From the NCBI GenBank assembly GCA_022264855.1, contig JABYQU010000039.1:186001-250000 (forward strand): a stretch of DNA of 64,000 nucleotides, given 5' to 3'. The position numbers and the translations under genes are program-made. Below, piece after piece: positions 9,396-21,600 of the stretch (positions are counted from its first letter, which is position 1; each line of letters starts with the position of its first letter). The DNA comes from Lenzites betulinus. Taxonomy: Eukaryota > Basidiomycota > Agaricomycetes > Polyporales > Polyporaceae. The notes under the pieces are model-generated. The model was not told where the DNA came from. It did not search any database and saw only the letters and a program-made list of their open reading frames with translations.

Positions 9396-12041
9396 TCACC
9401 TGCGTAAACGAGTCCCAGATCGCCCCTTCGATGCCGAAGATCGTGGAAGGCTCATCCCTACAGGGTCAAGTACCGCCCCTGAAACTAAGCTTGAAGATTG
9501 CTTGCGACGCTGTTGGTGTTGACGAATACGTCTGCTCCGCCGAGGGGCCGCGGGTAAGAGACTTTCGGTAAGTTCTGTCTCCACGGTTCGCGGCTTCTTC
9601 TCGATTGGGGCATTGTTGTTATCAGGCGAACTGACACGACGCTTGCGCGGCACGGGTGAGGCGTCTGCAGGGGAGGCGGCGGGGGTGGTGATAGGAGACT
9701 TGAGGTCGAACATGCCGTGGTGGGCGAGCTCATGCACGACGCGGTTGTCGCGCTCTAGTGTATGCGTCTGCAAGAATTCGGCCCAATACGCATCAATTTG
9801 CGCGGGATTCCACATGTCCTTGTATTTCTCCTTGAGCTCTGAGTCCTCCGGCGGCCAGCAGTAGTCCATTATTGTGTCGACCCACTCCTGGAAAGAGGGG
9901 AGCCGAAGTGCAGTGCGCGTGTAAAGGAACGACGGACCGAATTGTGTAGTTTGCCATCGCCACCGGAAGTGAAGCCACGCAGCTCGATTTGTTGAAGGAA
10001 CAAGTCTTTCACGAACCCTGTGAGCGTGTCCACAGAGAGGTTGTGCGGCAGATACATAAGACCGCTGTAGAGCACGACATAGAACAGCGATTCCATGTCA
10101 TCCTCGAAGCGGTGCTTCAGCTTAGTATCGTCGGGACATAGCACGCGGATCGACATGAATTCCCATGTGCCCTTCAAGGATGGTCAGACAGGAAGGTACG
10201 GGCCAGATACAACGGGGTCACTCACCGCACGCCCGGCATGCTCAGCGTTCCCGTCAGAATGAATCCGGTCGGCAGACTCCCAGTCGATGAGATATCCCCG
10301 TCGAATGTCCCGGTCAGGTTCCTTGACTAGGATGATATTGTTAAGGCTGAGGTCGCGGTGTATATATGCAGCTTTCGTCAGCGCATCCTGCATCGCTAAT
10401 GGCGTGCGTCAGGATCATATCTTGACGAGACAATGCCAGTGAATGAAACCAACCGGTGAAAACGTCGTACGCTGCGTGCAGGAGTTCTTCAGTCCCTCGC
10501 AAAGTCTTCAGGCCGTAGCCGGCCGCGTCTGTGACTGTCCGATAATGCCGTCGTTGTGTGGTGCGGACACATTTTCCGTCGATTGCGCACACCCACTTCT
10601 GGTTTATCAGTGCGCCCGTGTGTGTTAGTTGGTTAGAGGTGTCTGCGAGAAAGCTTCGTAAATCAGTGTGAAAATGCATGTGGGCCGTATACTGACGGTC
10701 TCTTTCGAACATCTCAGCATCGTGCGGTGTCACACCATGGACGTCCTGCCGCGGGATATTCCGTACACCGCTCTCATTCAGACGGGCTAGGATGTGGCCC
10801 TCCACCTCTTCCGTGTCCGGCAGCCACGTACACCATGTGTCCTTGAGGAACATGACACGGCCCGTGCTCACATGGAAAGCCCAATAACCACGGGTTCCGC
10901 GTCCCACAAGATATAGGGGGGACACGACAGGGCGGGACACGATGAAGAGGGTGGGGGGCTCGGGTGTCGCTTCTCTGTTGGGGGGCTGGGGATCGACCTC
11001 GACTGCGGTGACATGTCCGGGTTCGTAATGAGCCCTGACGGCGTGATCCAGCTCTGGTCCGTCAACACCGAGCTGTAAACGGACATGAGCTCTGATGGCC
11101 TCTTCGAAGAGGGTCTCCAGGTCTGGCGCAGCAGCTGTTGTCGTTGGATCGTGACCGCGATTGCATGAATCCACCTGCGAGTACCGCCAGAAGAACTCGA
11201 GAAGCGTGCCGGGGTTCTCGTGGAAGTCGAACGCCTCTGTTACAATGCAGCCCTCCCGGTCCCATCGGTAGAGCCGGGCGAGAGATCCAAAGACGGAGAC
11301 CGTGAAGAGACAGGTGCGGTTCTGGCGAGCGAAGATCTCCACCGCAAAGGCGATGTGCAGTCCGAAGGCCCGTTTGGCTTGGTCGTACTCCCTGTCCTCG
11401 TCCTCCATTCGATACTCACGGAAGAAGTTGTGGGCCTTGCGCACCTGCTTGCTCGCGTGTGCGGGAGGATCGATGAAGAAATCGAACGACGCGTCGGGTC
11501 GGACGTCGATGAAGAGCTCCGCATACCCGAGCTCCACGCGCGTGTTGTTGTCTGCCCATCGCACGGTCCTGGCGTTCGCGGTGGTAAAGCAGCAGATGTG
11601 CGGCTTTGTGTAGCCCAGCCGCAAAGGACGCACGCTGTGTTCGATGGAGGTGTCGAACACGAAGCCCGGGCAGCGAGACTTGCGCGGGGACTTCTTGTTG
11701 AGAGCGGCGGCCTGGAGTCGCGTCAGCGCTCAGCGCCACCCCGACACGCGTAAGACGAGAGGACGTACAAGTGGTTTGTAGATAGCGGCGGGTGTGTCTG
11801 CAATGCGGGGCACTGCTTTGAACGCGTTGTTGAACGTCATCAGTTTGCCTCTCTTGTCGTTGACCAGTGGGAGAAAGACGTCTAAGAACGCGGTGGGGGG
11901 CATAGGGCCGACGGTGTGTACGCGCGCATCGTAGGCCAGTTTCCTGTTGCGGGACATAGCGAGGTCGGGGCGAAGACCGTCGGTGTGAGAAAGGGTGCGG
12001 TCGAGAGCCATCGGAACGTTGTACCCCTCTTCGTCCATCAT
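9396..12041 (-). pseudogene. FunK1 fungal-type protein kinase, copy B, one-base frameshift
   Basis: Exons on the minus strand: 12041-11769, 11711-10697, 10642-10454, 10395-10226 and 10171-9396. Exons 1, 3 and 4 have exactly the lengths seen in copy D (273, 189, 170). Kinase signatures: VMFLKDTW, HRDLSLNNI and GYLIDWE. The last exon is 776 nt where copy D has 777. Around 9891-9900 one base is missing, so the expected FQEW reading gives way to a stop about ten codons later, while the downstream frame (MDYCWPPEDSELKEKYKDMW...) stays open to a normal end. A sequencing error is possible, but a real deletion would remove the last third of the kinase region and the tail. The tail keeps KKPRTV and PRRSRRIR. 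The start is the first of two adjacent ATGs. Confidence 0.8.
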
Positions 12042-13305
12042 GCCAATAGTTCGAAATGGGTAGAGCAGAGCCTGTGGACCGCACGCAGGGGCACAGAGGA
12101 TGTGCGTTGGTCACTGCGGGAGAGGATATGATGGTCAAGTACTAATGAGTACTGAGTCCGAGTCGGTTCAATTCTGAACAAAGCTCCAGCCACCGGCCAC
12201 CGGACCGTGTGCCCCGGTCTGGCCGTGTGTTTTGAATCCGATGCATTTGAAGAGACCGTACTTGCTTTAGAGGTCGCACCGCTCCGGATCCGATTCTTCC
12301 CATGTAGAAATAATTACATCGTCATTCACGGCCGCGCAGGACTTTGCGCTGCTCTGCGGCGGCGGCTCCGGCCTCAGCCTGTATATTCAGGCCTTAAAGT
12401 TACAGCGCTGCATCAAATAGGTGCAGGACAAATCGAAACGCAGGGCCCGCTCATCTACATCTCCCACCACATCTCCCAACACAGCGGCACCAGAACTCCA
12501 CCATCATATACAGGGAGTATGCAGCGAGTATTTGGTAGTGCACAGGAAAGAGAAGAGCGAGAGAAAGAGAAAAGAAGGACTGGGCCGGTCCGAACGGTAA
12601 GCAGGAGACGGGTCTCACGGGCCGGGCGTGGGAAAACGGTACAGGTTTATAACCCCTGAGTGGAATTTGGAGCCTATGATAACCGATTCTTGAAGAATCG
12701 GAACGTGCTGATCTCTGCTGAAACTCTGTGTTGAACCAACGCGCGTACGCTTAGCATGGACCTCAGCCTGAAGAGCTTGGACTTTCAGGCATTCCAGATC
12801 TCGGACGAAGCCCTTATTTTCGCGACAAGCCTCAGGTCGACTATCACTAGTACGTACCACACCTGCGCGCGCTCTTCCTCTCTGCTTGACGACACCACCA
12901 CGATATCGAAGATGTGCGTGAGGGGCATGAGCTCCTGCCGCTGTCTTTGTGATCGTCTCAGCTTCTCATTGGAAATCACTAGTGCCTTCGTCTCCGAACC
13001 AGGGAACCCAGCTTGGCCGGCCCCCCACGTTCCATGCAAACTTTCCCCAGTGGCAGCCCTGCATCTCTGTGCGCATCGTATTCACCACATTATTCATAAG
13101 CATGCGACATGTTGTCAGCCCATCGCCAAAATTCAACATCACGACCTTTGAGGACAAGGAAACCACGGGTATCTATGGTCCCGCTCTGTCCGTCCGACTT
13201 TGGGAACAAAGACTAGTACGCCACATCGGTTTTAAAGCTCGTGTCTTGAACCGTCCACGCTCTCACTGGCAAATGCCCCTCGCCTGAAAAGTCTGTCCTC
13301 ATATC
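12042..13305. other. Divergent intergenic region between FunK1 B and C
   Basis: 1.26 kb between two head-to-head FunK1 copies. Open frames at 12756-13151 (plus) and 12785-13166 (minus) have no recognisable motif. It must hold both 5' regions; no clear TATA box was picked out. Confidence 0.5.
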
Positions 13306-16095
13306 ATGTCGTCCTCTGATACGTCCTCAGACACGGATCGTCCCACTGCGCTCTATGATGTACCTATGCCCTTGGATATGGGGCTTCAACACACCGACGG
13401 ACTAGATCCATACATGGCCAAGGCGCAGAACAGGGCACACGTCCATAACATACGGAAGAGCATACTGGGCCCTCTACCAATCCAATATTACCTTGACAAC
13501 GTACTCGGAAACCCCGGGAAGAATACGAAGGCTCGCCTCGCGGCGCGGAATGCATTCAACTCCGTACCAGCTACTGCCTGCAGGCCTGAGGAAATCTACG
13601 AACCCTTGGTGAGTGAGATTCCGAAAGCTGAGGTGTGATTTGAAACCCTTCTTGCAGATTACCTCCCTGAACAAACGCACTAAGCACAAGGCTCGCTGCC
13701 CCGGATTCATCTTTGAGAACACTGCGCGGCGCAGCTTACACCCGAAGCACACTGGCTACGCCAAACCGCACATATCTTGCATTCCGGAAAAGAATATCGA
13801 TGCCGTGCAACAGCTCAGTCGCCGCTCTCGGACGGCGCTCGGATTCACCGAATTCTTTATCCAGGTCACCGCTGATGCTACGCGAGACTACTTTGTAGAT
13901 CCTCCCGCAGACGCTTCCTTCGAGGCTCGAGCGGAGCACGAGTTCGTCGCACAGTACGAGAATCGCGGAGTGCAACAAGCAGTCGAGGATGCATTTGGAC
14001 TTCACGTTGCTTTCGTCGCCGAAATGTTTGCTCGTCAGCATCGCAACTATCTCTACTCAATAGCCATAGCCGGCTCGCGGGCTCGGCTTTGATTCCGCTG
14101 GGACCGCTCTGGCTGCACCGTATCGGAAGCCTTCGACATTCGAGGTCATCCAGAACACCTCTGCAGATTCTTATGGATAATATCGCGGATCCCCGATGTG
14201 GCTCGCGGACACGATCTTTCCGTCTACCCCACAACACCGGAGAATGAAATTCAGTTTCGGTCTGCTATTGAACAGCACGTCCGCTTACAACTCGACGTTG
14301 ACGGCGAAAAACTCACAAAAGCTATGAGTCAACACTACTCTCCTGGGCACGTGGCAATGGTCGCTGTATTTCCTCACGGTGAGACGACCTCGCGTTTGGA
14401 CGCCTGCTACTACTTGGTATCCCGTCCTGTCGTTTCTTCCTTGTCACTAGTAGGCCGCGGCACACGGGGCTATTGGGCTGTGGATCTCGAAACCTCTAGT
14501 GTCGTATTTTTGAAGGATACGTGGCGGATCGATACCCGACGGGGTAGCGTCGAAGGCGACGTTCTGGAGCGCCTCAACGACCTTGGTGTTCGTCATGTAC
14601 CGTCGCTAGTGATACACGGCGATGTACCCGATTTCTTCGATGTAGATGAAAAAAGTAAGCTGCGCACCACAGACTCTCTGTATTCTCTGACGGGATTGCT
14701 ACAGCGGTCATCTGGCAGCACTCTTGGACGGATGATTACGTGGACTCACCATGGCTGTGTCGCGTTGCTGGAAGGCTGGTATCTGCCAAAGCACTGCGTC
14801 GCTATCGTATCGTTGTTAGCACCGTTGGGTATGGCCTACAAAACGTCAAAGGCACGGAAGAACTTCTACATGCAACATACGACGTATTCGTGGGTACGTA
14901 CCTCTCATATCCTGCACGCCGAACAATGCAACAGTCGTCGCAGGGTTGCTGATATCCGGCTTCATCAGCCATGCGAGACGCTCTCCTGAAGGACTCTCGT
15001 ATCCACCGAGACCTCAGCTTGGGCAATATCATCCTCGTCAAAGAGCCAGGACAGGAGATTCGGAAAGGCTACCTTATCGATTGGGAAGTGTCCGACGAAG
15101 TCGACGAATTTGGAGAATCTTATCATTCAGGCCGAGCGGCGCGTATTTTTCTTATGTAGAGCTGACGTTCTGCACGCTGATCGCTTATTTAGGGGACGTG
15201 GCTCTACATGTCTTGGCGGATGCAAGACGGTCGGGAAGTCAACGGGAGGCACACATTTCAAGACGACATGGACTCTCTCATCCATGTTATCACCCATTGC
15301 GCGCTGCTCTATCTACCCCATCACCATTCGTCGGCAGCGCTTGCCGCAGTGATTCAAGAGACGTACGAGCGCGACGTAGAGATACACGGTGTCAAATACG
15401 GCGGTGAGGGAAAACGTCAAAATACCTACAGTCGTCACTTGATCAAGCGTGCTGGCTTCGAAAGTCAAGCTTTGGTCGAATGGTTGAATGGCGCTCTCGA
15501 TCTCGAGCTTCCCGAGGAAAGTTTCGACATGGTTAATTTCTCAGAGCGCTTCACTCCTGAAAACATGGACGAATATTGGTCGACGTTCCTTCGAACGCAC
15601 AAGCTGGAAAAGGACAACCGTACCGTCCATTTTGTGAGCCAGGAAGAATATTACGATCTCGCGACGATATCGACCACTATCCTTTCTTGCGGCAAACGAG
15701 CGCGCTCCCGTTACGCCTCCGAATTGTCCACATCGTCTGACGGGCCCAAGCCTTCGCGATCTCCTCGCGCTTTCCACCTGTCCGACTCTTCCGACTTGTC
15801 CGCCTCTTCCGGCTCTTCTAATCAACCCGCTCCAAAACGGCATCGAACAACGCTCCAGCAAGCTTCCCTCTTACCCTTATCCAGGCCACCCGCTCTGGGC
15901 CCGGCGACAGGACCTCGTCGAAGTGAACGTATCAAATCCATTCAATCCTGCGTTCTGGCGCCTCCTGTTGCCGCTCAAGCTGCAACATCCAACCCTTCTC
16001 CTCGGGTGTCCGCTCACCACACAGGGCGAGGCCGTGGCCGTGGTCGTGGTCGTGACCGAGGGCGAGGGCGAGGACCCAGCCGACTGCGCAAATGA
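13306..16095 (+). pseudogene. FunK1 fungal-type protein kinase, copy C, internal stop and altered splice donor
   Basis: Exons 13306-13608, 13658-14654, 14705-14893, 14969-15138 and 15193-16095 (854 codons). Signatures: VVFLKDTW, HRDLSLGNI and GYLIDWE. Two lesions are visible. At 14090-14092 an in-frame TGA sits in the conserved RLxRWD motif: here it reads RL, stop, F, RWD, one codon longer than the relatives. The donor of the fourth intron is GCGCGT at 15139, where E and F have GTGCGT; it may still work as a rare GC-AG intron, and no GT alternative keeps the frame. The tail is rich in Ser, then holds APKRHR, PRRSERIK and a closing Gly-Arg repeat run. With the stop, translation would end before the HRD loop. 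Readthrough or error cannot be excluded. Confidence 0.8.
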
Positions 16096-16521
16096 GTCAA
16101 GGGCTTTTTCGCATCTAGGTTCGTTAAGAACCCCCCTCCACCCATCTGTCACGCTTTCGCAGTTCTGTACCATTTCACGATGATTACAACGCCCTGTGCG
16201 ACTCTCTATACCATGATCGTCCTTGCGTTCCCTCGGCTGTTGCATTCATGGGGTTTCAGCCCCGCTGTCATTTATACTGTAGCGTGTGTGGTCTTTGATT
16301 GTATTCGTCGGCAAAAGGTCTACTACTTGATTTCCAGAATTTATCACTCGCGGACGGGCACCGCGGCGACGCGAGCGGCGGCGGCTGCGTGCAGGCGGCG
16401 ATGGAGGTCTTGGTACTGAACTTTTTCAATCTTCGCCGGGCTTCGGACTAAATATATTCAAAATGTCAGTATGACTCTGCGTCCTCGTCCGTACTGTGTC
16501 ATTGAGGGCGCGGTTTACCTT
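16096..16521. other. Convergent intergenic region
   Basis: 3' ends of FunK1 C and the METTL25-like gene face each other over about 425 bp. No gene is supported here. Confidence 0.5.
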
Positions 16522-18411
16522 TCATTCTCCAGCTGAAGATGCGGCGTCGTTGTGGTTGCGAGGTCTGATGACAATCGTCATATTCCGCCCGCTCCCACTA
16601 GCTTGGTCGAATAAATTCACTAGTTCCACGCCTAGCTCCGTATCCTGTTGGTAGATGGATGATTAATGTCGTGTCGTGAGCGCCTAATATCATTTCGAGT
16701 ACCGAAGTACGACTTGCCTGCAACATATCGCGGACCCACAACGCGCGATCGCGTAAAATCAGGCTTTCTATAACTGGGCCTAACAGGCATCGCAGCACGT
16801 GGAACACCTCAATTCTGCGCTCTACTGCACGATCCGCTCGTTCCAACTTCCCGTCTGGAAGTCCGAGCTTGGCCTGTACGCGATGTACGAACGTTTCCCA
16901 ATCGGCGTAGGCAGCGTCGTTTAACCTCCCCAGCCGCTTTGGCAGACCAATGCCCTCTTCAGGAGAGGTTTCGTCGAGCCCCTTACCGGATGACGACTTC
17001 TCCGCGGCGAGGGAATCTTGGATGAGGGCGCGCCACACGATCTTGCGCAGTGCGAGGCGGGCGTCACGTAGGCTCTCCTCGGAACGTGTCCACTGCGATG
17101 GGACCTGTGCAGCGAGTTGCCGATGGCTCATTTCAAGTTTGAACTTGGGTTCAGATGAAGAACGCAACTCGCGTGAGAGCGGGAAGTCTATCAGATGTGG
17201 TCAAACACACGCGAATGCAGTTTGGCCTCTGGCTTCCTCACCTTCAGGGCGCATCATATTGTAGCAGCAGCCGACGATTATGGCCGCTTGCGGAGACCAC
17301 TTGAGCGGGGGCTCTGTGTCCGATACGCGCTTGTGCGCCGCAGCAAATGCTCGGAGGATGTCTGGGGTGAGTGAGCCACATGCGTGCAGCGCGACAAAAA
17401 CCACGGGCGTAGGTCGGCGGTTGGCAATATCTACTGTTGAGTTCGTCGAGGCAATCGAAGACATGTCTGTGTCGGTCTCCAGCCACGCGTCTGTAGCGCT
17501 TTGGAGCGTGCTCTCGTCGATTTTCGTCGTCATGTAGGTGAGTGATCCGCGATTTATGTCGGCGGATTCGCTGGCGTTGAAGTGATCAGGCGATTGACCC
17601 GAAGCCAAAGATTCGGACCTATTTACAGCAGATTCGATGTTACTTGTGTTCCTCTGCTGCATCTTACGCTTAGGCTTGGCTGCGTCTCTTTTGGCCGCAC
17701 CCTGCGATTGCACGTCACTGAAGTCGAGGGCAAGAACATGCTGGCCGAGCCTATCCCTGAGAGCTCGCGACAGATATGCCTATGGGAAAGTGGGTCGGCG
17801 CGGAAGTCCCGTATCGCGTTTGAGTAGCAACTTATGGAAGTGGACTGATAACGCACCTGACCTGCACCCACGTCGACGATATGTCGTACATTGGACAGAG
17901 CTGGGTCGGACTGGAGAACGCTGTCGACCAAGTGCGCCATCTGATTGACCTCATGGGACTTCTTGGGGGACATCCCCGGCAGTGGGCTCGCGGTAGATTC
18001 GGAATCGCATGGCCGGACATAACGCGGTTGCGTTTCCGCCTGAGGAAAAACGGTGTGGCCAGCCTCGCGAGAAAGCGCCAGACGACGAGCATCATCGATG
18101 AGCAAACGCAAGCTTGCGGGTATCGTATCCTGAAGAGAGTCCCACTCGTGTCCATCCGTCCTTGTTTGAAATGGTCGGTGCAGATCATAGTAGTGCATTA
18201 GAGAAAGCCACGGGTCCTTGCCAGCATCACTAGAAGTGTCCCCAGCCCAGTCCCACCAGTCTGTCCATAATGTCGGCGGCTGGAAAGAAGAGGTTGCAAG
18301 GTCGTTGGGATGAAACTGGAACAAGCTCGAAGCGAGCGGCTCTGTCAGGAAGTTCGACAGATCGGTGAGCGTTTCGTTCGGGAAGGCAGCTTTGTGCATC
18401 CTGTTAGACAT
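16522..18411 (-). CDS. METTL25/RRNAD1-like methyltransferase-domain protein
   Basis: Four exons: 18411-17857, 17779-17242, 17187-16714 (or -16711) and 16631-16522, about 558 residues. The SAM-binding motif I is DVGAGQAYLSRAL (near residues 180-193), followed by VLALDFS. Farther on come FVALHACGSLTPDIL, GCCYNMMRPE and DFPLSREL, then the C-terminal block VELVNLFD...RNMTIVI. This order of motifs is that of METTL25 and RRNAD1 (METTL25B). Members are predicted SAM-dependent methyltransferases whose substrate in fungi I do not know. A low-complexity insert of about 110 residues separates motif I from the HACG block. It is divergent from SCC2, 274 bp away. The last exon is short but clearly needed, because it supplies the conserved C-terminal block. 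Confidence 0.8.
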
Positions 18412-18685
18412 TCCAAGACTCTAGGAAGATGAATATTAATGCTGATCCACTGCAGAAGAGCAGAAGAGAGCTCGGCGCACTTGAGCGAAAGGTCGAAGAC
18501 TTAAGATCTGGTGGCGAAAGATGCCGCAAACGGATAGTCACGCGTGACGGCTACGCGACACCGCGTCAAGAGGGAAATGGGCGTCTAAGAGCAGCAGTCT
18601 GGTCGCGTCTTGCGGCGACGTCCGCGGCCTCTGTTCCTCTCTCCCATCCCGCCTGTATGCTCTCCGAACACCAGCCACCTTCGCA
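18412..18685. promoter_or_regulatory. Shared divergent promoter region, METTL25-like / SCC2
   Basis: 274 bp between two start codons on opposite strands, so one intergenic segment must serve both genes. A pyrimidine-rich run lies just before the SCC2 ATG. No TATA box stands out. Confidence 0.5.
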
Positions 18686-21600
18686 ATGAACGGCCATCAT
18701 AACAGCCACTATCAGTACCCTCATCAGAGCGCCTACGATGCTGCAGAAACCACTCAGCCCACCGCCGCTGCTAGCGACTCGGTACAGGACGCACACCAGC
18801 TCCTGGCCGCATATCCCTACGGCTCCGCAACCCCTGCCTCTCATGGTCAGCCCATACTCTGTTCGAATAACTATATGCTAACAAACACTTGCCGCAGTCG
18901 CTCGGCATCTGAGCAATCTCTCCATCTCAGCTCCCCCACCCTCTTACACCCAGTCGTACGCTCCTCCGTCGAATGCTACACAGGCACGGTATCCCCAGTA
19001 CTCAGAATACTCCCGAGAATTCGCGCATATACTCAATCCTGAACCTCCGGGGCATGGCCAGTCGTACTGGGAGAGTGCAAGGAACCAGGCAGTTAACCAT
19101 TTGGCCAGTCAGGGACCGTATGTACTTGCTCGTTTTATGAATGATCTCCCTCTCACCAATTTGATTAGTATATATCCCGACTATCGTCCCCCCTCCCAAT
19201 GGCCCCCAACGCAGTCTCGTCACTCTACGTATCCAACTAATGGTTTCGCCCAGTCTGTGATCAACCATACCACACCCTCTGCATCCTACCCGACGCCGCC
19301 ACCCCCGGGCATCTCTTCTTCTTCCTCGTCTCTTGCTGGTGCGCTTGGCCCTGCACCTCCCAAACCGCCCCGTCAGACCTATCATCCCCAAGACTCTCCC
19401 GCATTCTTCAGCACGTTCCTCGCTCAGACGCCCGCTCAGCCACCGCGGCCGGCACCCCAGCCTGCGAGGCCACAACCGCAATATATGTACCCTGCTTCCC
19501 AACCTGTTAGATCACCCCCGCAGCAAACATTTCAGAGCGCGCATGCCGCGAGACCCCATTCTCAACACGCTCAGCACATGTTTTATCAGCATTCGCAACC
19601 GGTCAAGGTGTCTCCTCAACAGAGTTTTGTGCACTCGCAGCCGGCGAGATCACACTCCCAAGAAATTCCTCGCCAGTTCCCGTCCGTGAGGCCTCCTGCA
19701 GCGCAGTACTTCTCATACACATTGCCCTCAGTTCGGTCGCCCCCACCACAGGGTGCCCAGCAACCACTTCCTGCGCCGCCTCAGTTGCAACATGTGCGGC
19801 CTCCCACACCGATCATACGCCAGGCGCCCCAGATGGTACTCTCTCAGCCAATGGAGCGGGAACGGGACTCTGCACCTGAGAGGACTGTGTATGCGAAGCG
19901 TCCGTCACAGGAGGTGCCCCAAGTACGAGCACCTCAGCCTACGCCTGACATTGGGAGCCCGGATCCTCTGGCCGTCTCGCAACCCAGTCCAGACGCGAAG
20001 ATGACGCCGCGTAAACGCAAGCATGATCAGTATCTGGACTCGCCCACCGTCAAGCGGGTTCAGATCGCAGACCCGAACCGGCCCGTACCAAATATACGCT
20101 CTTCAGAGACCCCGCCGCGCCCCAAGCAGATCGTCGAGGTAGTCATAGCCACACCTCCGAAACAGCGAAAGACCCCCGTGCTGACAGTGCCCAAGAAATC
20201 CGCTGCCTATGTCGAGGTGCCGGCGCTGCCTAGGGCGTATCACACCCCCGTCTCCCACAGAAAGGAGAAGCCAGAGGTTGTGATCACCACCACCACCATG
20301 GGTAAAGCGCGGGTGAAGGCGAATGATGAATACGACGACCTGGGCGGGTTCGGGTCAGATGTAGATGGTAGTCCTATGGCTCGCAGACGTGGCGTCACGA
20401 CAAGCGGGAAGTCTTCAGGACGGAAGGCTACTGGGGAGAGAGACGACCGAGGTGTGTTTTCTTACATCCACGACTTCCATATGGCTGATCAATCTCCGTA
20501 GCCCCGATTGAGAAGTTGGTCACCCTCCTCGAGGATATCTTCGAAGCAGAAGATGGACTGCCTCCGGATATCGAGCCTTATGACTTGCCTGCAGAGTGGT
20601 TCTCCGCTTTCACTGCCCCTGGGTCGCAGCCCCACCTGCACCCCAATCTCATCCGGAAGCTCATCACACAAATCACCAAAGTTGCGAGGCCGAACAAGCG
20701 ACATCGCATCAATTCGCGCGACGCGAATGGCGGAACTACCCCGCGATACCGTTGTCGTATGACCGATGTCGATACGGCCACTTTGTCTCGCATCTTGAAG
20801 ATGCTCGAGCGAAGTGTGCGGGCAGGGGAAGAGCTAGAGCCGTTCAAGTCTTCCACACCTGCCGGTGCCCCCTCGTCGAAGACGGGTAAGGGGAAGAAAG
20901 CTGTGAATGCAAAGAAGGCCCCAGCGGACAGTAGACGATCGAAATCCCAGTCTCCGGGAGAACAGGGTGAGGGCGATAGCATGGACGTGGACGAGCCCCC
21001 AGCAGAACAGTCGATCACTGAGCAGGACATTGAAACGCTGACACGGACGCTTGAGATTGCTCGGGATAGTGTAATGGCTGCAGACTGTTGTGTCGCTCTC
21101 TTAGGGAGCGATCGTTTACCCAAGCAGGTAGGGGGTTTCTTCTATGCTTGTTCATTGTAATTGACGTGTGCTTACTTGTGGTGTAGCTGTACTCAGAGGA
21201 GCTCATCACGGCATGCCTGTCGACCGTCAAGAACCAACTCACGAAGATCTTGTATCCATTCGTGGAGGCTTCGCCCAACGACACACAGGTCTCTGGGATT
21301 CTGAAGGAGTTCATCAAGCTGGCTTCATCGACTGACAGCGTCCAGCGTCGTCTTGCCAGCGAGGTCTTCCAAGCAATCTCCTCCGTGTTACCTAGAATCA
21401 ACGATCTCATATGCGCGGACTCCATGGCGATGAGCGAGAGCATTATCATCCAAGCGGTCTATATCGCCATCGGGCCGTTCTTCGTAGTCGAAGCAGAAGG
21501 CGAGAGCAAGGGGAAGAAGTCGGGTGCCGGCAGCGGCGTCATCTCTGCTCTTGGCGGGAGTGCAATGAGAAGTTTGCGCTTGGACGCATTGTCACTCATT

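Noticed and set aside
12756..13166. Overlapping open frames on both strands between FunK1 B and C
   Set aside because: Neither has a recognisable domain or a consistent exon structure.
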